Shown: one piece after another, positions 54,220-63,286 of the stretch
How positions within the stretch are numbered: the first letter of the stretch is position 1
Layout of the letters: the number at the start of each line of letters is the position of its first letter
From: Spirochaetota bacterium
Lineage (GTDB): Bacteria > Spirochaetota > Spirochaetia > Treponematales > UBA12059
Length of the DNA stretch: 64,000 bases
Reading direction: 5' to 3'
Assembly (NCBI GenBank): GCA_022703505.1
Contig: JAKLDN010000008.1
Location: 62,001-126,000 of the forward strand
Translations under genes and position numbers: made by a program
The notes under the pieces: model-generated
Told to the model about the DNA's origin: nothing
Database searches by the model: none
Seen by the model: only the letters and a program-made list of their open reading frames with translations

Positions 54220-54368
54220 GCCGATACCTCCGCGGGTATGGGGGACAGAGCTCGTGGATTCCGGACTGCGGCGCAATCCGGAACCGCCTACGATTATTCC
54301 ATGGTTTTGCGGTATAGGCTAGGGCTGAATTGACATCCTGGCGGTATTCGTCAAGCTCGAGGTCCGCC

Positions 54369-55019
54369 CTAAACGGAGCCGAAACGTCCGTCCGACAGGA
54401 GGGACGCCAAGTCGTAGAGGCTGGCGATCCGGAGACTGTCGTAGTCCGGATGCCGGTTCCGGTCGTCCAGGAGGACCCCGTTGCCCCCGCACTCCAGGTA
54501 GCCCCGGACGTACCGGGGGAGGTCGTCCACCAGCAGGGTTTCCGACGGCTTGACCCCCAATGAGGAGCAGACCCGGAGGCCCGCGGCCGGATGCGGCTTG
54601 CCCTTGAAATGGTTGAAGCGGATGTCGAAGACCGCCTGGAAGACGTCCGGGAAGCCGAGCCGCCCGAGGACCCGGTCCGCGTGCTCCCGGGTGGAATTCG
54701 TGAACACGACCTTGGGATACGGCAGGGAACGCAGGAAGTCCCCCAAGGAGGGGTCCGGGTCGATGCACTCCTCTTCGCCCTCGGGATGGACGGCGGCCAG
54801 GTAATCCTCGGGATCGTCGAACCCGTACTCGGCCATGAGCCACTCCAGGGTGGTTCCGTGCCGGGGCATATCGGCCCGTCTACGGTCCAGGGCTTCCTCC
54901 ACGGAGAGGTTCAGGAACCGGGCGGTATACTCGTTCATGCGCCCCACGATCTGGGACTCCATGGGGTTGGAGGAGGGATACAGGGTGTTGTCGAGATCGA
55001 AGAGCAGACACCGTATCAT
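54369..55019 (-). CDS. HAD-family hydrolase, pyrimidine 5'-nucleotidase-like
   Basis: 216 residues. HAD motif I DLDNTLYP (Asp8 nucleophile, Asp10), motif II VFTNSTREHA, Lys in FKGKPHP and motif IV LLVDDLPRYVRGY. The DLDNTLYP form with a small cap is typical of the yeast Sdt1/Phm8-like pyrimidine 5'-nucleotidase subgroup. No clear Shine-Dalgarno before the ATG. It is upstream of the chemoreceptor gene on the same strand with a 149-base gap. Confidence 0.84.
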   Translation of the reverse strand: MIRCLLFDLDNTLYPSSNPMESQIVGRMNEYTARFLNLSVEEALDRRRADMPRHGTTLEWLMAEYGFDDPEDYLAAVHPEGEEECIDPDPSLGDFLRSLPYPKVVFTNSTREHADRVLGRLGFPDVFQAVFDIRFNHFKGKPHPAAGLRVCSSLGVKPSETLLVDDLPRYVRGYLECGGNGVLLDDRNRHPDYDSLRIASLYDLASLLSDGRFGSV

Positions 55020-55114
55020 AGGAAGGATTCATACCATGCAACCGGGCGCGTGAACAACCCAAGCTTGACCCGACGCCGGTTTCGGGGGATGATGGGCCGC
55101 CAGGGAGGACCGGG

Positions 55115-56242
55115 ATGCAGCGCATACTTTATCTGTACCTGAACACCGGCGGCGGCCACATCTCCGGCGCCCGGGCCCTCAAGGCGGGGATGGAGAACCT
55201 CTTTCCCGGCCGGGCCGAGGGCCATCTCCTGCACGGCTACCCGCCCCGGCTGGTCCTGGACCGCCTGGTGATGGAGCAGGGCTATTCCCTGGCGATCAAC
55301 CACTTCATGCCCGGCTACCTTTTGGTCTACAAGCTCGCGGAGCTCCGTCCCCTCATCACCCTGTCCCAGGAGACCACGGCCCAGGCCTGCGCGGGCTATA
55401 TCGCCTCCCACATCCGAAGGCTGGGGATCACCAAGGTCGTCTGCCTGCACTTCATCCTGGAGAAGGCCGCCCGGGACGCGATCCGGCAGGTGGACCCCGC
55501 CATGCCCCTGGTCACGGTGGTCATGGACCCCTTCTCGGTCCCCCCCATCTGGTTCGGAGTGAAGGACCAGGAGTTCTGCGTCTTCTCCGAGCGGGCCCGC
55601 AGGTCCGCCCTGGACGAGGGCGTCGCTCCGGAGCGGGTCCGGGTCTTCCCCCTGATGCTCCGGAAGGAGTTCGAGCGTCCCCGGCCCCCGGGGGAGATCC
55701 CGGAGCTGAAGAGGCGGTACGGCTTCGACCCCGACCGCCCCCTCCTGCTCCTGGCCGGGGGCGGGGACGGGCTGCCCCGCTCGGACCGTATCGTCCGGGA
55801 GGCCCTGAAGGACGGATTCGAGGGGCAGATCGCCGTGGTCTGCGGCAAGAACATGCTCCTGCGGCGCCGGCTCCGGGACCTGCGCTCCCGGCTGGGCGCT
55901 CGGGACCTAAAAATCTACGGCTTCGTGGACTTCATGGCGGACCTCATGGCCATGGCGGACTGCGTGGTCACCAAGGCGGGGCCCGCGACGGTCATGGAGA
56001 CCCTGGCCCTCCGCAAGCCCCTGATCCTCTCCTGCTACGTCCGGAACCAGGAAAAAGGCAACGTGCAGTTCGTCACCTCGAACAAGGTGGGATGGTACCT
56101 GACGGAGCCCTCCGACATCGTGGGCAAGACCCGGGAGATCTTCGGCAAGCCTGAACTACGCAGGGAGTTGGAGGGGCGGATCGCGGGGCTCGGGATCCGG
56201 AACGGCCTTTCCGACCTGGCCCGGCACATCTTCGAGCTGTGA
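55115..56242 (+). CDS. MGDG-synthase/MurG-like glycosyltransferase (GT28)
   Basis: 375 residues. N-terminal LYLNTGGGHISGARALKAGM is the glycine-rich acceptor-side motif of MGDG synthases and MurG; the C-terminal half carries LLAGGGDGLPRSDR and the sugar-nucleotide site VTKAGPATVMETLALRKPLI. It likely adds a hexose to diacylglycerol to make membrane glycolipid, as known in spirochaetes; MurG itself is less likely. GGGAGG Shine-Dalgarno. Confidence 0.85.
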   Translation: MQRILYLYLNTGGGHISGARALKAGMENLFPGRAEGHLLHGYPPRLVLDRLVMEQGYSLAINHFMPGYLLVYKLAELRPLITLSQETTAQACAGYIASHIRRLGITKVVCLHFILEKAARDAIRQVDPAMPLVTVVMDPFSVPPIWFGVKDQEFCVFSERARRSALDEGVAPERVRVFPLMLRKEFERPRPPGEIPELKRRYGFDPDRPLLLLAGGGDGLPRSDRIVREALKDGFEGQIAVVCGKNMLLRRRLRDLRSRLGARDLKIYGFVDFMADLMAMADCVVTKAGPATVMETLALRKPLILSCYVRNQEKGNVQFVTSNKVGWYLTEPSDIVGKTREIFGKPELRRELEGRIAGLGIRNGLSDLARHIFEL

Positions 56243-56323
56243 TCGGACTTCCCCTTTGAACGAAGAATCGTTATGTTGGAATCGTCCGAATTCCATAGAA
56301 ATCCTCATACACCGGAGCAATCT

Positions 56324-56827
56324 ATGAACCGATCGAAATTCTGTATCCCGGCCCTCTTCATCCTGGCCCTAGCCTCCGCGCCCGCCTTCGGGGCCCCGGA
56401 GAAGAAGCTGGACGTGGACCTGTCTCCCTCCAACTGGGCCCTGGGGATTTTCCTGGGGGAGCCCACGGGCATCACCGTCCAGCTCGACGTGGGGGCGACC
56501 CAGGCCCTGGAGGTCAAGGCCGCCTGGAACTTCGTGGCCGCCGGCCAGAACGAGGGGGGCAACGTCACCCTCCAGGGGAACTACGTCCTCTGGTTCCCGG
56601 GGCTCCTGGTCTTCGACGGCCACGACATCCCCCCCTTCGCGGGAATCGGCGTCGAAGCCCGGTTCGGGACCGACTTCCTCCTGGGGCTCCATATCCCCTT
56701 CGGAGTGCGGTACCGGTTCCGGGAAGTCCCGATCGAGCTGGCCCTGGAGCTGGGGGCGGGCATGTCCCTGATCCCCTCGACGAGCTTCATGGGGTCCGGA
56801 GGTCTGGCCATCCGCTGGATGCTGTAG
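56324..56827 (+). CDS. Small exported outer-membrane-type beta-barrel protein
   Basis: 167 residues. Signal peptide (MNRSKFCIPALFILALASAP, cleavage after AFGA) then alternating amphipathic strands ending in an aromatic/hydrophobic residue (AIRWML), as in 8-stranded outer-membrane barrels. The start at 56324 has GGAG upstream; the longer frame from 56273 would bury the signal peptide. Function unknown. Upstream of a rhomboid gene with a 15-base gap. Confidence 0.7.
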   Translation: MNRSKFCIPALFILALASAPAFGAPEKKLDVDLSPSNWALGIFLGEPTGITVQLDVGATQALEVKAAWNFVAAGQNEGGNVTLQGNYVLWFPGLLVFDGHDIPPFAGIGVEARFGTDFLLGLHIPFGVRYRFREVPIELALELGAGMSLIPSTSFMGSGGLAIRWML

Positions 56828-56842
56828 GGGCGGGTCCGGGCG

Positions 56843-57625
56843 ATGATTCCCGTAGGGGACGACAACTCCCGCAACCGCCGGACACCGGTCGTGACACGGC
56901 TCCTCCTGGCCTTGAACATAGCGGCCTTCATCCTGCTCCAGCAGTGCGGGACCGACCCGAACATCCCCCGGTCCCTGGGAGCCGTGCCCCAGGAATTGAT
57001 CCAGGGCCGGGACATCCGGACCGCGGACCAGGTGATCCGTTCCCCGACGACGGGCCGGTCCTATCGGGTGCCGGGCCTGCTGGAAACCCCGGTCTGGATC
57101 TACCTTACGGTGCTGACCGCCATGTTCCTGCACGGGAGCACGGGACACATCCTGGGCAACCTGCTGTACCTGGGGATCTTCGGGGACAACGTCGAGAACC
57201 GGATGGGACCGATGAGGTTCCTGCTCTTTTACCTGATCATGGGGGCCGCCGCGACGGCGGCCCAGGTCCTGGCCTCGATGGTCACCGGACAAGGCCTCCT
57301 GACCCCCATGATCGGGGCTTCCGGCGCGATCTCCGGGGTCATGGGGGCGTACCTGGTCCTCTTTCCCCGCAACAGGGTCTACATCCTTACCTTCGGCTTC
57401 TACCCCATGCCCGTGAGCGCCTGGTTCGCCCTGGGTATCTGGTTCCTCATGCAGCTGGTCAGCGCCTCCGCCGCGGGTCCCGCGGGCAGCGGAGTCGCCT
57501 ACGCCGCGCACATCGGCGGCTTCGCGGCCGGGTGGCTGTGGGCCCGGATCTTCGAGGCCGGGGACTCCCGCCGCAGAGGACGGGGCGGCCGGGACGGGGA
57601 CATAACCTGGAGGATCGTGGACTAG
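56843..57625 (+). CDS. Rhomboid-family intramembrane serine protease
   Basis: 260 residues, about six to seven membrane helices. Catalytic Ser160 in MIGASGAISGVMG and His223 in AAHIGGFAAG; the helix-2 motif LHGSTGHILGNLLYLGIFG is also intact. Cleaves transmembrane substrates. An additional loop (~35–80) between helices 1 and 2 is longer than in GlpG-type cores. Probably co-transcribed with the small barrel gene upstream. Confidence 0.92.
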   Translation: MIPVGDDNSRNRRTPVVTRLLLALNIAAFILLQQCGTDPNIPRSLGAVPQELIQGRDIRTADQVIRSPTTGRSYRVPGLLETPVWIYLTVLTAMFLHGSTGHILGNLLYLGIFGDNVENRMGPMRFLLFYLIMGAAATAAQVLASMVTGQGLLTPMIGASGAISGVMGAYLVLFPRNRVYILTFGFYPMPVSAWFALGIWFLMQLVSASAAGPAGSGVAYAAHIGGFAAGWLWARIFEAGDSRRRGRGGRDGDITWRIVD

Positions 57626-57800
57626 GGGGGACGTGCTTCCCTCGCGAAGGATAAACGGCTATACTGCCCGCCGGCTAAACATGGTTCGGTCAAGGGTCTT
57701 GGGGCGGCGCCGACGGGCGGCCCTGGACGCCGGATCGGCGGCGCATCCGCCGGGACCGAAAAGCGAGCGTGGGCGCACAGGCGCGAAGCGGCGAAACGGT

Positions 57801-59606
57801 ATGGCACAGGACAAAAAAACCTCGGGCAGGAGGAATCCTGTCCGGTTCTTCACGTATCTTTCCCCATATTGGAACCTTTTCGTCGCGGGATTCGCGGCCA
57901 TGCTGGCGGTCACGGCCGCCCGTCTCGCCGGTCCGCTCATCCTGCGAGAACTCGTGGACAAGGCCATTCCTGCACGGGATACCGGCCTCATGCTGCGCTA
58001 CGCCCTAGCCTACATGGGCATCATCGTGGTCATGGGCGCGCTCACCTACTTCCAGACCATGCTCATCGTGCGCCTGGGACTCAAGGTGGTGACCCGGATC
58101 AAGGACGAACTCTTTTCGCATCTCCTGACCCTGCCCGTGTCCTACTTCGACAAGCATCCGGTGGGCGAGCTGATGGCCCGGGTGGAGAACGACACGGAAA
58201 AGGTGAAGCAGCTCTTCAGCGAGACCGTCATCTTCCTGGCCACCAACGTGCTCTACTTCCTGGGGATGTTCGCCGTGTTCTTCCGCATGGACGCACGGGT
58301 GGCTTCCTTCATCCTCCTGCCCGTGCCCCTCTTCCTGGCCGCCTTCCTCTTCCTGTTCGGCCGCCTGCGCCCCCTCTACGAGAAGGCCCGAAAAAAGTAC
58401 GCCGAGATCACCGCGGTGGCGACGGAGTTCGTCCAGGGAATCGAGATCCTCCGGGCCTTCAACCGCACGGGGTATGCCGCGGAGAGGCTCGACGCCGCCA
58501 GCAAGGAGAAGCGGGATGTGGAGATCCGGGCCGGCCTCTTCGAGTACGGATTCACGGGAGGGATGGGGTTCCTGGCGGGGCCCGTGTTCGTCGTCCTCAT
58601 CATCCGGCTCGTGGCCCCGAACATCTTCCGGGGAGCCCTCACCGTGGGGACGCTGCTCGTGTTCATCGAGTACGGGATGCGGCTCTTCGAGCCCCTCCTG
58701 GCCATCGGCGAGAACATCCGCGGCATCCAGCAGGCCCGGGTCGCCCTGGGCCGCATCTTCGGGATCCTCGACCTCGAACCCGAGGAGTCCCCGGACGCGG
58801 GGGGCGATCCGCCGAGCTTCCGGAAGTCCATCACCTTCGACCGGGTGAGCTTCGAGTACAAGGAGGGCGAGCCGGTCCTCGACTCGGTGTCGTTCACCGT
58901 GGAGAAGGGACAGACCGTGGCCCTGGTAGGCGCCTCCGGCTCGGGCAAGACCACCACGGTGAGCCTCCTGTGCCGCTTCTACCCCTACTCCCGGGGACGG
59001 ATCCTCGTGGACGGCCGGCCCCTCGAATCCCTGGACCTCCGGGCCTGGAGGCGGATGATCGGCCTCGTGCTCCAGGACATCTACCTCTTCCCGGGCACGG
59101 TCCTGGAAAACGTGCGGGTGTACGACGACACGGTGACAGAGCTCGACGTGTTCGGCGCCTTGAAGACCGTGCACGCCGCGGAATTCGTCCGCCGCCTGCC
59201 GAACGAGCTCCGCACGGAACTGCACGAACGGGGCGCCAACCTTTCCATGGGGGAAAAACAGCTCCTGTCCTTCGCCCGTGCCGTGGCCTTCGACGCCGAG
59301 ATCGTCATCATGGACGAGGCCACGGCCAGCGTGGACGTGGCGACCGAGCGGAGGATCCAGGAGAGCATGGCCGAGCTCCTGGCGGGCCGTACGGCCATCA
59401 TCGTGGCCCACCGGCTTTCGTCCATCCTCAAGGCCGACAAGATCCTCTTCTTCAAGGACGGCCGCATCGTGGCCCAGGGCCGGCACGAGGAGCTCCTGGC
59501 CAGCCTGCCCGACTACGGGGACCTGGTGCGCCTGCAGTTCCCCGACCTCGAAGGCGGAGGCCGCGGCGCGGAGAAACGGATCGCGGCGGTGGAGACTTCG
59601 GCATGA
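57801..59606 (+). CDS. ABC exporter half-transporter (catalytically competent Walker B, degenerate signature)
   Basis: 601 residues: six-helix exporter membrane domain (~20–320) and an ATPase domain with Walker A GASGSGKTTT, Q-loop LVLQDIYLFPG, signature NLSMGEKQLLSFARA (instead of LSGGQ), Walker B IVIMDEATASVD with catalytic Glu, and switch His AHRLSS. With its partner it should form a heterodimer exporting lipid or drug-like substrates. Start at 57801 matches the family; in-frame codons from 57633 encode a basic non-conserved stretch. A -10-like TATACT lies at 57660–57665. Confidence 0.9.
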   Translation: MAQDKKTSGRRNPVRFFTYLSPYWNLFVAGFAAMLAVTAARLAGPLILRELVDKAIPARDTGLMLRYALAYMGIIVVMGALTYFQTMLIVRLGLKVVTRIKDELFSHLLTLPVSYFDKHPVGELMARVENDTEKVKQLFSETVIFLATNVLYFLGMFAVFFRMDARVASFILLPVPLFLAAFLFLFGRLRPLYEKARKKYAEITAVATEFVQGIEILRAFNRTGYAAERLDAASKEKRDVEIRAGLFEYGFTGGMGFLAGPVFVVLIIRLVAPNIFRGALTVGTLLVFIEYGMRLFEPLLAIGENIRGIQQARVALGRIFGILDLEPEESPDAGGDPPSFRKSITFDRVSFEYKEGEPVLDSVSFTVEKGQTVALVGASGSGKTTTVSLLCRFYPYSRGRILVDGRPLESLDLRAWRRMIGLVLQDIYLFPGTVLENVRVYDDTVTELDVFGALKTVHAAEFVRRLPNELRTELHERGANLSMGEKQLLSFARAVAFDAEIVIMDEATASVDVATERRIQESMAELLAGRTAIIVAHRLSSILKADKILFFKDGRIVAQGRHEELLASLPDYGDLVRLQFPDLEGGGRGAEKRIAAVETSA

Positions 59607-61369
59607 GCGCCCGCGGGACCGTCGACCACGTGGCCTGGATCCGTGCCGTGTGGAGCGAGCACAAGGGCCTGGTGGCCCTCCTCTTCTTCCTGACCCTATT
59701 GTCCAGTGCCGTGGCCGTGCTCTACCCCTACTTGTCCAAGCTGCTCCTGGACACCATCCAGGGCCTGCTCGCCTCGCCCGGCCTTGGGAATCCCATGGAC
59801 GAGGTCGACCGCCTCCTCCTCGTGTTCCTGGCCGTGGGGCTTGCGGGACTGGTGGCCTCGATGTTCCCCGGCATCCGGGGCATGACCAACTCCGTGTTCG
59901 AGCACGTCATCCGAAGCAAGTACTTCCGGAAGGTCCTGGCCAAGGATTACGGGTTCTTCGCCAAGTTCTCCACGGGGGACGTGGTAACCCGGCTCACCGA
60001 CGACCTCTACGACTTCCCCAAGCTGTCGTGGTTCCTCTGCTCCGGAATCTTCCGGGCGGTGGAGTCGATCAGCAAGGTGGCCTTCTGCCTGGCCGCCATG
60101 GTCCTCTTGAATCCCAAACTCACCTTATACTCCCTCGTCCCCCTGCCCCTGATGATCGCGATCTTCTACGTCACCCAGGACCGCATCTACGACACCTTCC
60201 AGAAGAACCAGGAGGCCATCAGCGCGGTGAACGCCCGGCTGGAGATGAGCTTCTCCGGGGTGCGCATCATCAAGGCCTACGCCTGCGAGGACAAGTACCG
60301 CCGTTTCTTCCGGAACGTCCTGGAGCAGCGCTTCGGCACCGAGCTAGCGGTGGCCAAGCTCGAGGTCGTCCTGCACCTCATCTACCAGTACATCGACTAC
60401 GTAGCCCAGGTGGGCATCGTGTTCGCCGGCGGCCTCATGGCGGTGCGAGGAGAGATCAGCATCGGCACCTTCTACGCCTTCTACACCTACCTGACCCTGC
60501 TGATCTTCCCCATCCTGGACATTCCCCAGCTCTTCGTATCCGGCAAGCGCGCCTTCGTCAACATCGACCGGCTGGAGGAGATCGCCCGCCATCCCGAGCC
60601 CGCTGCTCCGGGGAAACCGCGTGCGGTCGACCGGCTCGAGCGCGTGGAATTGTACGGCGTGTCCTTCCGTTATGGGGACAGAGCTGAGAACTCTCTTACG
60701 GACATCTGCTTCTCTATCGGCCGAGGGGAGCGGATCGGCGTCATCGGGCCCGTGGGGAGCGGGAAATCCACCCTGGTCAAGTGTCTCCTCGGACTCCTGC
60801 CACCAAGTTCCGGAGAGATCCGGGTGAACGGTGAGGACCTCCGGGAACTCGACCTTGTCTCCTATCGCGCCCGGGTGGGCTATGTCCCCCAGGAGGCCTT
60901 ACTGTTCTCCGGATCCCTGCGAGAGAACGTCGATTTCGGCGGCGAGTCGCTTTCGGACGAGATGTTCCGGACCTCCGTGGAAGCGGCCCAGATGGCCGAA
61001 GAGATCGCCTCCTTCACCGACGGAGAGCGCACCGTGGTGGGCCAGCGCGGCGTGAGTCTGTCGGGGGGGCAGAAACAACGCATGGCTATCGCCCGAGCCG
61101 TGGCCCGGAGGCCCGAGCTCATGCTCTTCGACGACATCACCGCCAGCCTGGACGCGGCCAACGAGGAACGCCTCATGCGCCGACTCGATGAGCTTTCCGG
61201 GGACTTGTCCTTCGTCATCGTCTCCCACCGCCTGTCTACCCTGCAGTACGTGGACAAGGTCCTGTTCTTGGACCAGGGCCGGGCCCTCGGATTCGGCCGG
61301 CATGAAGAGCTGCTGCAAAATCGCCGGTACCGGGCCTTCATCGAGGAGCACCTGGGAAAGTCAGAGTAA
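59603..61369 (+). CDS. ABC exporter half-transporter (canonical signature, Walker B Glu replaced by Asp)
   Basis: 588 residues. Exporter membrane domain, then ATPase domain with Walker A GPVGSGKST, Q-loop YVPQEALLFSG, canonical VSLSGGQKQRMAIARAVA, Walker B LMLFDDITASLD in which the catalytic Glu is Asp, and SHRLST. The defects are complementary to those of the preceding subunit, so the heterodimer would have one consensus and one degenerate ATP site. ATG overlaps the previous stop (ATGA). Confidence 0.92.
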   Translation: MSARGTVDHVAWIRAVWSEHKGLVALLFFLTLLSSAVAVLYPYLSKLLLDTIQGLLASPGLGNPMDEVDRLLLVFLAVGLAGLVASMFPGIRGMTNSVFEHVIRSKYFRKVLAKDYGFFAKFSTGDVVTRLTDDLYDFPKLSWFLCSGIFRAVESISKVAFCLAAMVLLNPKLTLYSLVPLPLMIAIFYVTQDRIYDTFQKNQEAISAVNARLEMSFSGVRIIKAYACEDKYRRFFRNVLEQRFGTELAVAKLEVVLHLIYQYIDYVAQVGIVFAGGLMAVRGEISIGTFYAFYTYLTLLIFPILDIPQLFVSGKRAFVNIDRLEEIARHPEPAAPGKPRAVDRLERVELYGVSFRYGDRAENSLTDICFSIGRGERIGVIGPVGSGKSTLVKCLLGLLPPSSGEIRVNGEDLRELDLVSYRARVGYVPQEALLFSGSLRENVDFGGESLSDEMFRTSVEAAQMAEEIASFTDGERTVVGQRGVSLSGGQKQRMAIARAVARRPELMLFDDITASLDAANEERLMRRLDELSGDLSFVIVSHRLSTLQYVDKVLFLDQGRALGFGRHEELLQNRRYRAFIEEHLGKSE

Positions 61370-61417
61370 GTATTTTTCTTAGGGACAGAGCTCGAAGCAA
61401 GCAAATCGGGAAACCGG

Positions 61418-61431
61418 CCGCGTATACGCGG
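61418..61431. repeat. Perfect 14-bp palindrome immediately before the RAYT start codon
   Basis: CCGCGTATACGCGG ends one base before the transposase ATG. It could be an autoregulatory or recognition site. A GGGACAGAGCTCG motif 30 bases upstream (61382–61394) recurs at 54242–54254. Confidence 0.5.
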
Positions 61432-61432
61432 T

Positions 61433-61984
61433 ATGCGCAAGCCAAGAGAATTGAAAACCGGCGCCCTCTACCACGTGACGGCCCGGGCCAATCGGCAGGA
61501 GATGATTCTCGACAGCCGAGGGATGAAGGAACTTTTCATGAAAACCCTCTCGAGGGCCAAGAAAAAGTACAGATTCCGGGTCGAGAATTTCTGCGTCATG
61601 GGAAACCATTTCCATCTCATAATCCGCCCGGAGGCGGGAGAATCTCTTTCCAGGATCCTGCAATGGATACTGAGCGTTTTCGCGATGGCGTATAACAGGA
61701 TCCATGGGCTCTGGGGTCATGTGTGGGGATCCCGATTCTTCTCCCGGATCCTGGCCGGCCTGCGGGAATACCTGGCCGTCTTCGACTACATCGATCAAAA
61801 TCCTCTGGCAGTTCATCGGGTGCGGGATCCGCGGGAATGGATGTACGGCGGTCTTTGGGAGCACCGGCACGGATACCGTACGGTGGCGGATCGTCCGGAA
61901 CCGTATGTCGAGATGATGGTTCCGGATCACGGGTTGGTCCGACTGGAACGGGTAACTCCGCGGAGGCACGCCCATTTTTCTTGA
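61433..61984 (+). CDS. REP-associated tyrosine transposase (RAYT, Y1/HUH family)
   Basis: 183 residues. HUH metal-binding motif His59-Phe-His61 in VMGNHFHLIIRPEAG and catalytic Tyr119 in VFDYIDQNPLA. N-terminal TGALYHVTARANRQE is the RAYT opening. These are usually single-copy, domesticated relatives of IS200/IS605 TnpA that process palindromic REP repeats. Ordinary IS ends were not seen. Palindromic repeats of two families occur elsewhere in the window. Confidence 0.9.
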   Translation: MRKPRELKTGALYHVTARANRQEMILDSRGMKELFMKTLSRAKKKYRFRVENFCVMGNHFHLIIRPEAGESLSRILQWILSVFAMAYNRIHGLWGHVWGSRFFSRILAGLREYLAVFDYIDQNPLAVHRVRDPREWMYGGLWEHRHGYRTVADRPEPYVEMMVPDHGLVRLERVTPRRHAHFS

Positions 61985-62137
61985 CCCAAGCCGGTCTCTC
62001 CGCTAATCTGCCATTTCCACTATACGGGTGGTATGGAACGCCATGAATCAGGGGAAGGCTCGGCCGGGGAAATGATTTTCCCCCGAAATAAGTCGAATTC
62101 TCGTGTAACCTGCAAACCATATTGAAGGATACTTTAC

Positions 62138-63286
62138 ATGGAACGATTGCAGACACTGCTCGACACCCTCGTATCCCATCAACCTATCAAACAAGCCATT
62201 ATGGCCGTGGAGAGCGGCGACGGCTCCTTCCGCTGGTCCGGCGCGGCAGGAAAATCGGTTGACGGATTGCCGCTCGATCCCGAAGCCCCCTTCTTCATCG
62301 CCAGCATCGACAAGCTCTACAATGCCGCCGTCGTGCTGATGCTGGCCGAGCGGGGCAAACTCAGATTGGACGATCCGATCTCCGACTATCTGCCCGTCGA
62401 TCTGACGCGGGGATTGCACACTCTGAATGGAATCGATTATTCCGGATCACTCACCATCCGGCACCTGCTGTCACACTCCTCCGGGCTGGCTGATTGGCTG
62501 GAAGATACGCCGAAAAACGGTAAAAACCTGATCGAGCACGTGCTGGAACGAGACGACCGTTCGATGAGCACTGCCGAGATCGCGGACCTGGTGCGCGGGT
62601 TGAGCCCGCATTTCCCTCCCCAGGATCCGTCCGCTCGACGCGTCAAGATACGCTATTCGGATACTAACTTCATCTTGATCATCGCCCTCCTCGAGACGAT
62701 GTGCGGACAACCCCTCCATCGTATTCACGAGGACCTGCTCTACGCGCCGCTCGGGCTTCGCCATACCTATTTCCCCGGAACTACCCTGCCGCTTGAAACG
62801 ACATCCGCGCCGGTTCCCCTTCGTGCCGAAGGACGTATCATCGAAATTCCCCGGCTGATGACGGCCTTCCGCGGAATCTATAGTACTGCGGGCGATACGA
62901 TCTCATTCCTGCGCCATCTAGCCTGCGGCGAGGTCTTCCAAAACCCCAAAACTTTCGCCCTTATGCAATCCCGCTGGAACCGCTTCGGTTTCCCGATGGA
63001 TCGGGCCGCCCTGCGCTCCCCCGGCTGGCCGATCGAGTATGGTCTGGGGCTGATGCGTTTCCAGCTGCCACGGGCCTTCACCTCGCTGAAGCGCCTCCCG
63101 GCGGTCATCGGCCATACCGGCTCGACCGGCTGCTGGCTTTTCTGGTGCCCCGAAATGGATTTGTATTTTTCCGGCAGCGTCGACGAGGCGGGTGCCGGGG
63201 CCGTACCGTATCGGATCATTCCGCAAATATTGCAGATTTTGGCGACGGGCGAAGGAGGTCCGATACATGGAATACGCAAAGTTTAG
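62138..63286 (+). CDS. Serine hydrolase, beta-lactamase/class C-like family
   Basis: 382 residues. SxxK motif Ser56-Ile-Asp-Lys59 (FFIASIDKLYNAA), second motif Tyr173 in RYSDTNFIL and an HTGSTG near residue 330 as KTG equivalent. No signal peptide, so it is likely a cytoplasmic esterase or peptidase and not a secreted beta-lactamase. Codon use is visibly less GC-rich than the genes before 61.4 kb, suggesting recent acquisition. GAAGGA precedes the ATG. Confidence 0.88.
   Translation: MERLQTLLDTLVSHQPIKQAIMAVESGDGSFRWSGAAGKSVDGLPLDPEAPFFIASIDKLYNAAVVLMLAERGKLRLDDPISDYLPVDLTRGLHTLNGIDYSGSLTIRHLLSHSSGLADWLEDTPKNGKNLIEHVLERDDRSMSTAEIADLVRGLSPHFPPQDPSARRVKIRYSDTNFILIIALLETMCGQPLHRIHEDLLYAPLGLRHTYFPGTTLPLETTSAPVPLRAEGRIIEIPRLMTAFRGIYSTAGDTISFLRHLACGEVFQNPKTFALMQSRWNRFGFPMDRAALRSPGWPIEYGLGLMRFQLPRAFTSLKRLPAVIGHTGSTGCWLFWCPEMDLYFSGSVDEAGAGAVPYRIIPQILQILATGEGGPIHGIRKV

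Noticed and set aside
55115-56242. MurG
   Set aside because: The N-terminus and long acceptor region fit MGDG-synthase-like enzymes better, and no cell-wall gene cluster is present.
56273-56323. Upstream start for the small barrel protein
   Set aside because: It would add 17 polar residues before a normal signal peptide; the ATG at 56324 has its own GGAG.
60672-60685. GGGACAGAGCT copy inside the second ABC gene as a mobile repeat
   Set aside because: The protein is of normal length and sequence across the site, so chance similarity is more likely than insertion.
62138-63286. Secreted beta-lactamase / resistance gene
   Set aside because: No signal peptide and the YSD/HTG variants fit esterase-like members; nothing indicates antibiotic hydrolysis.
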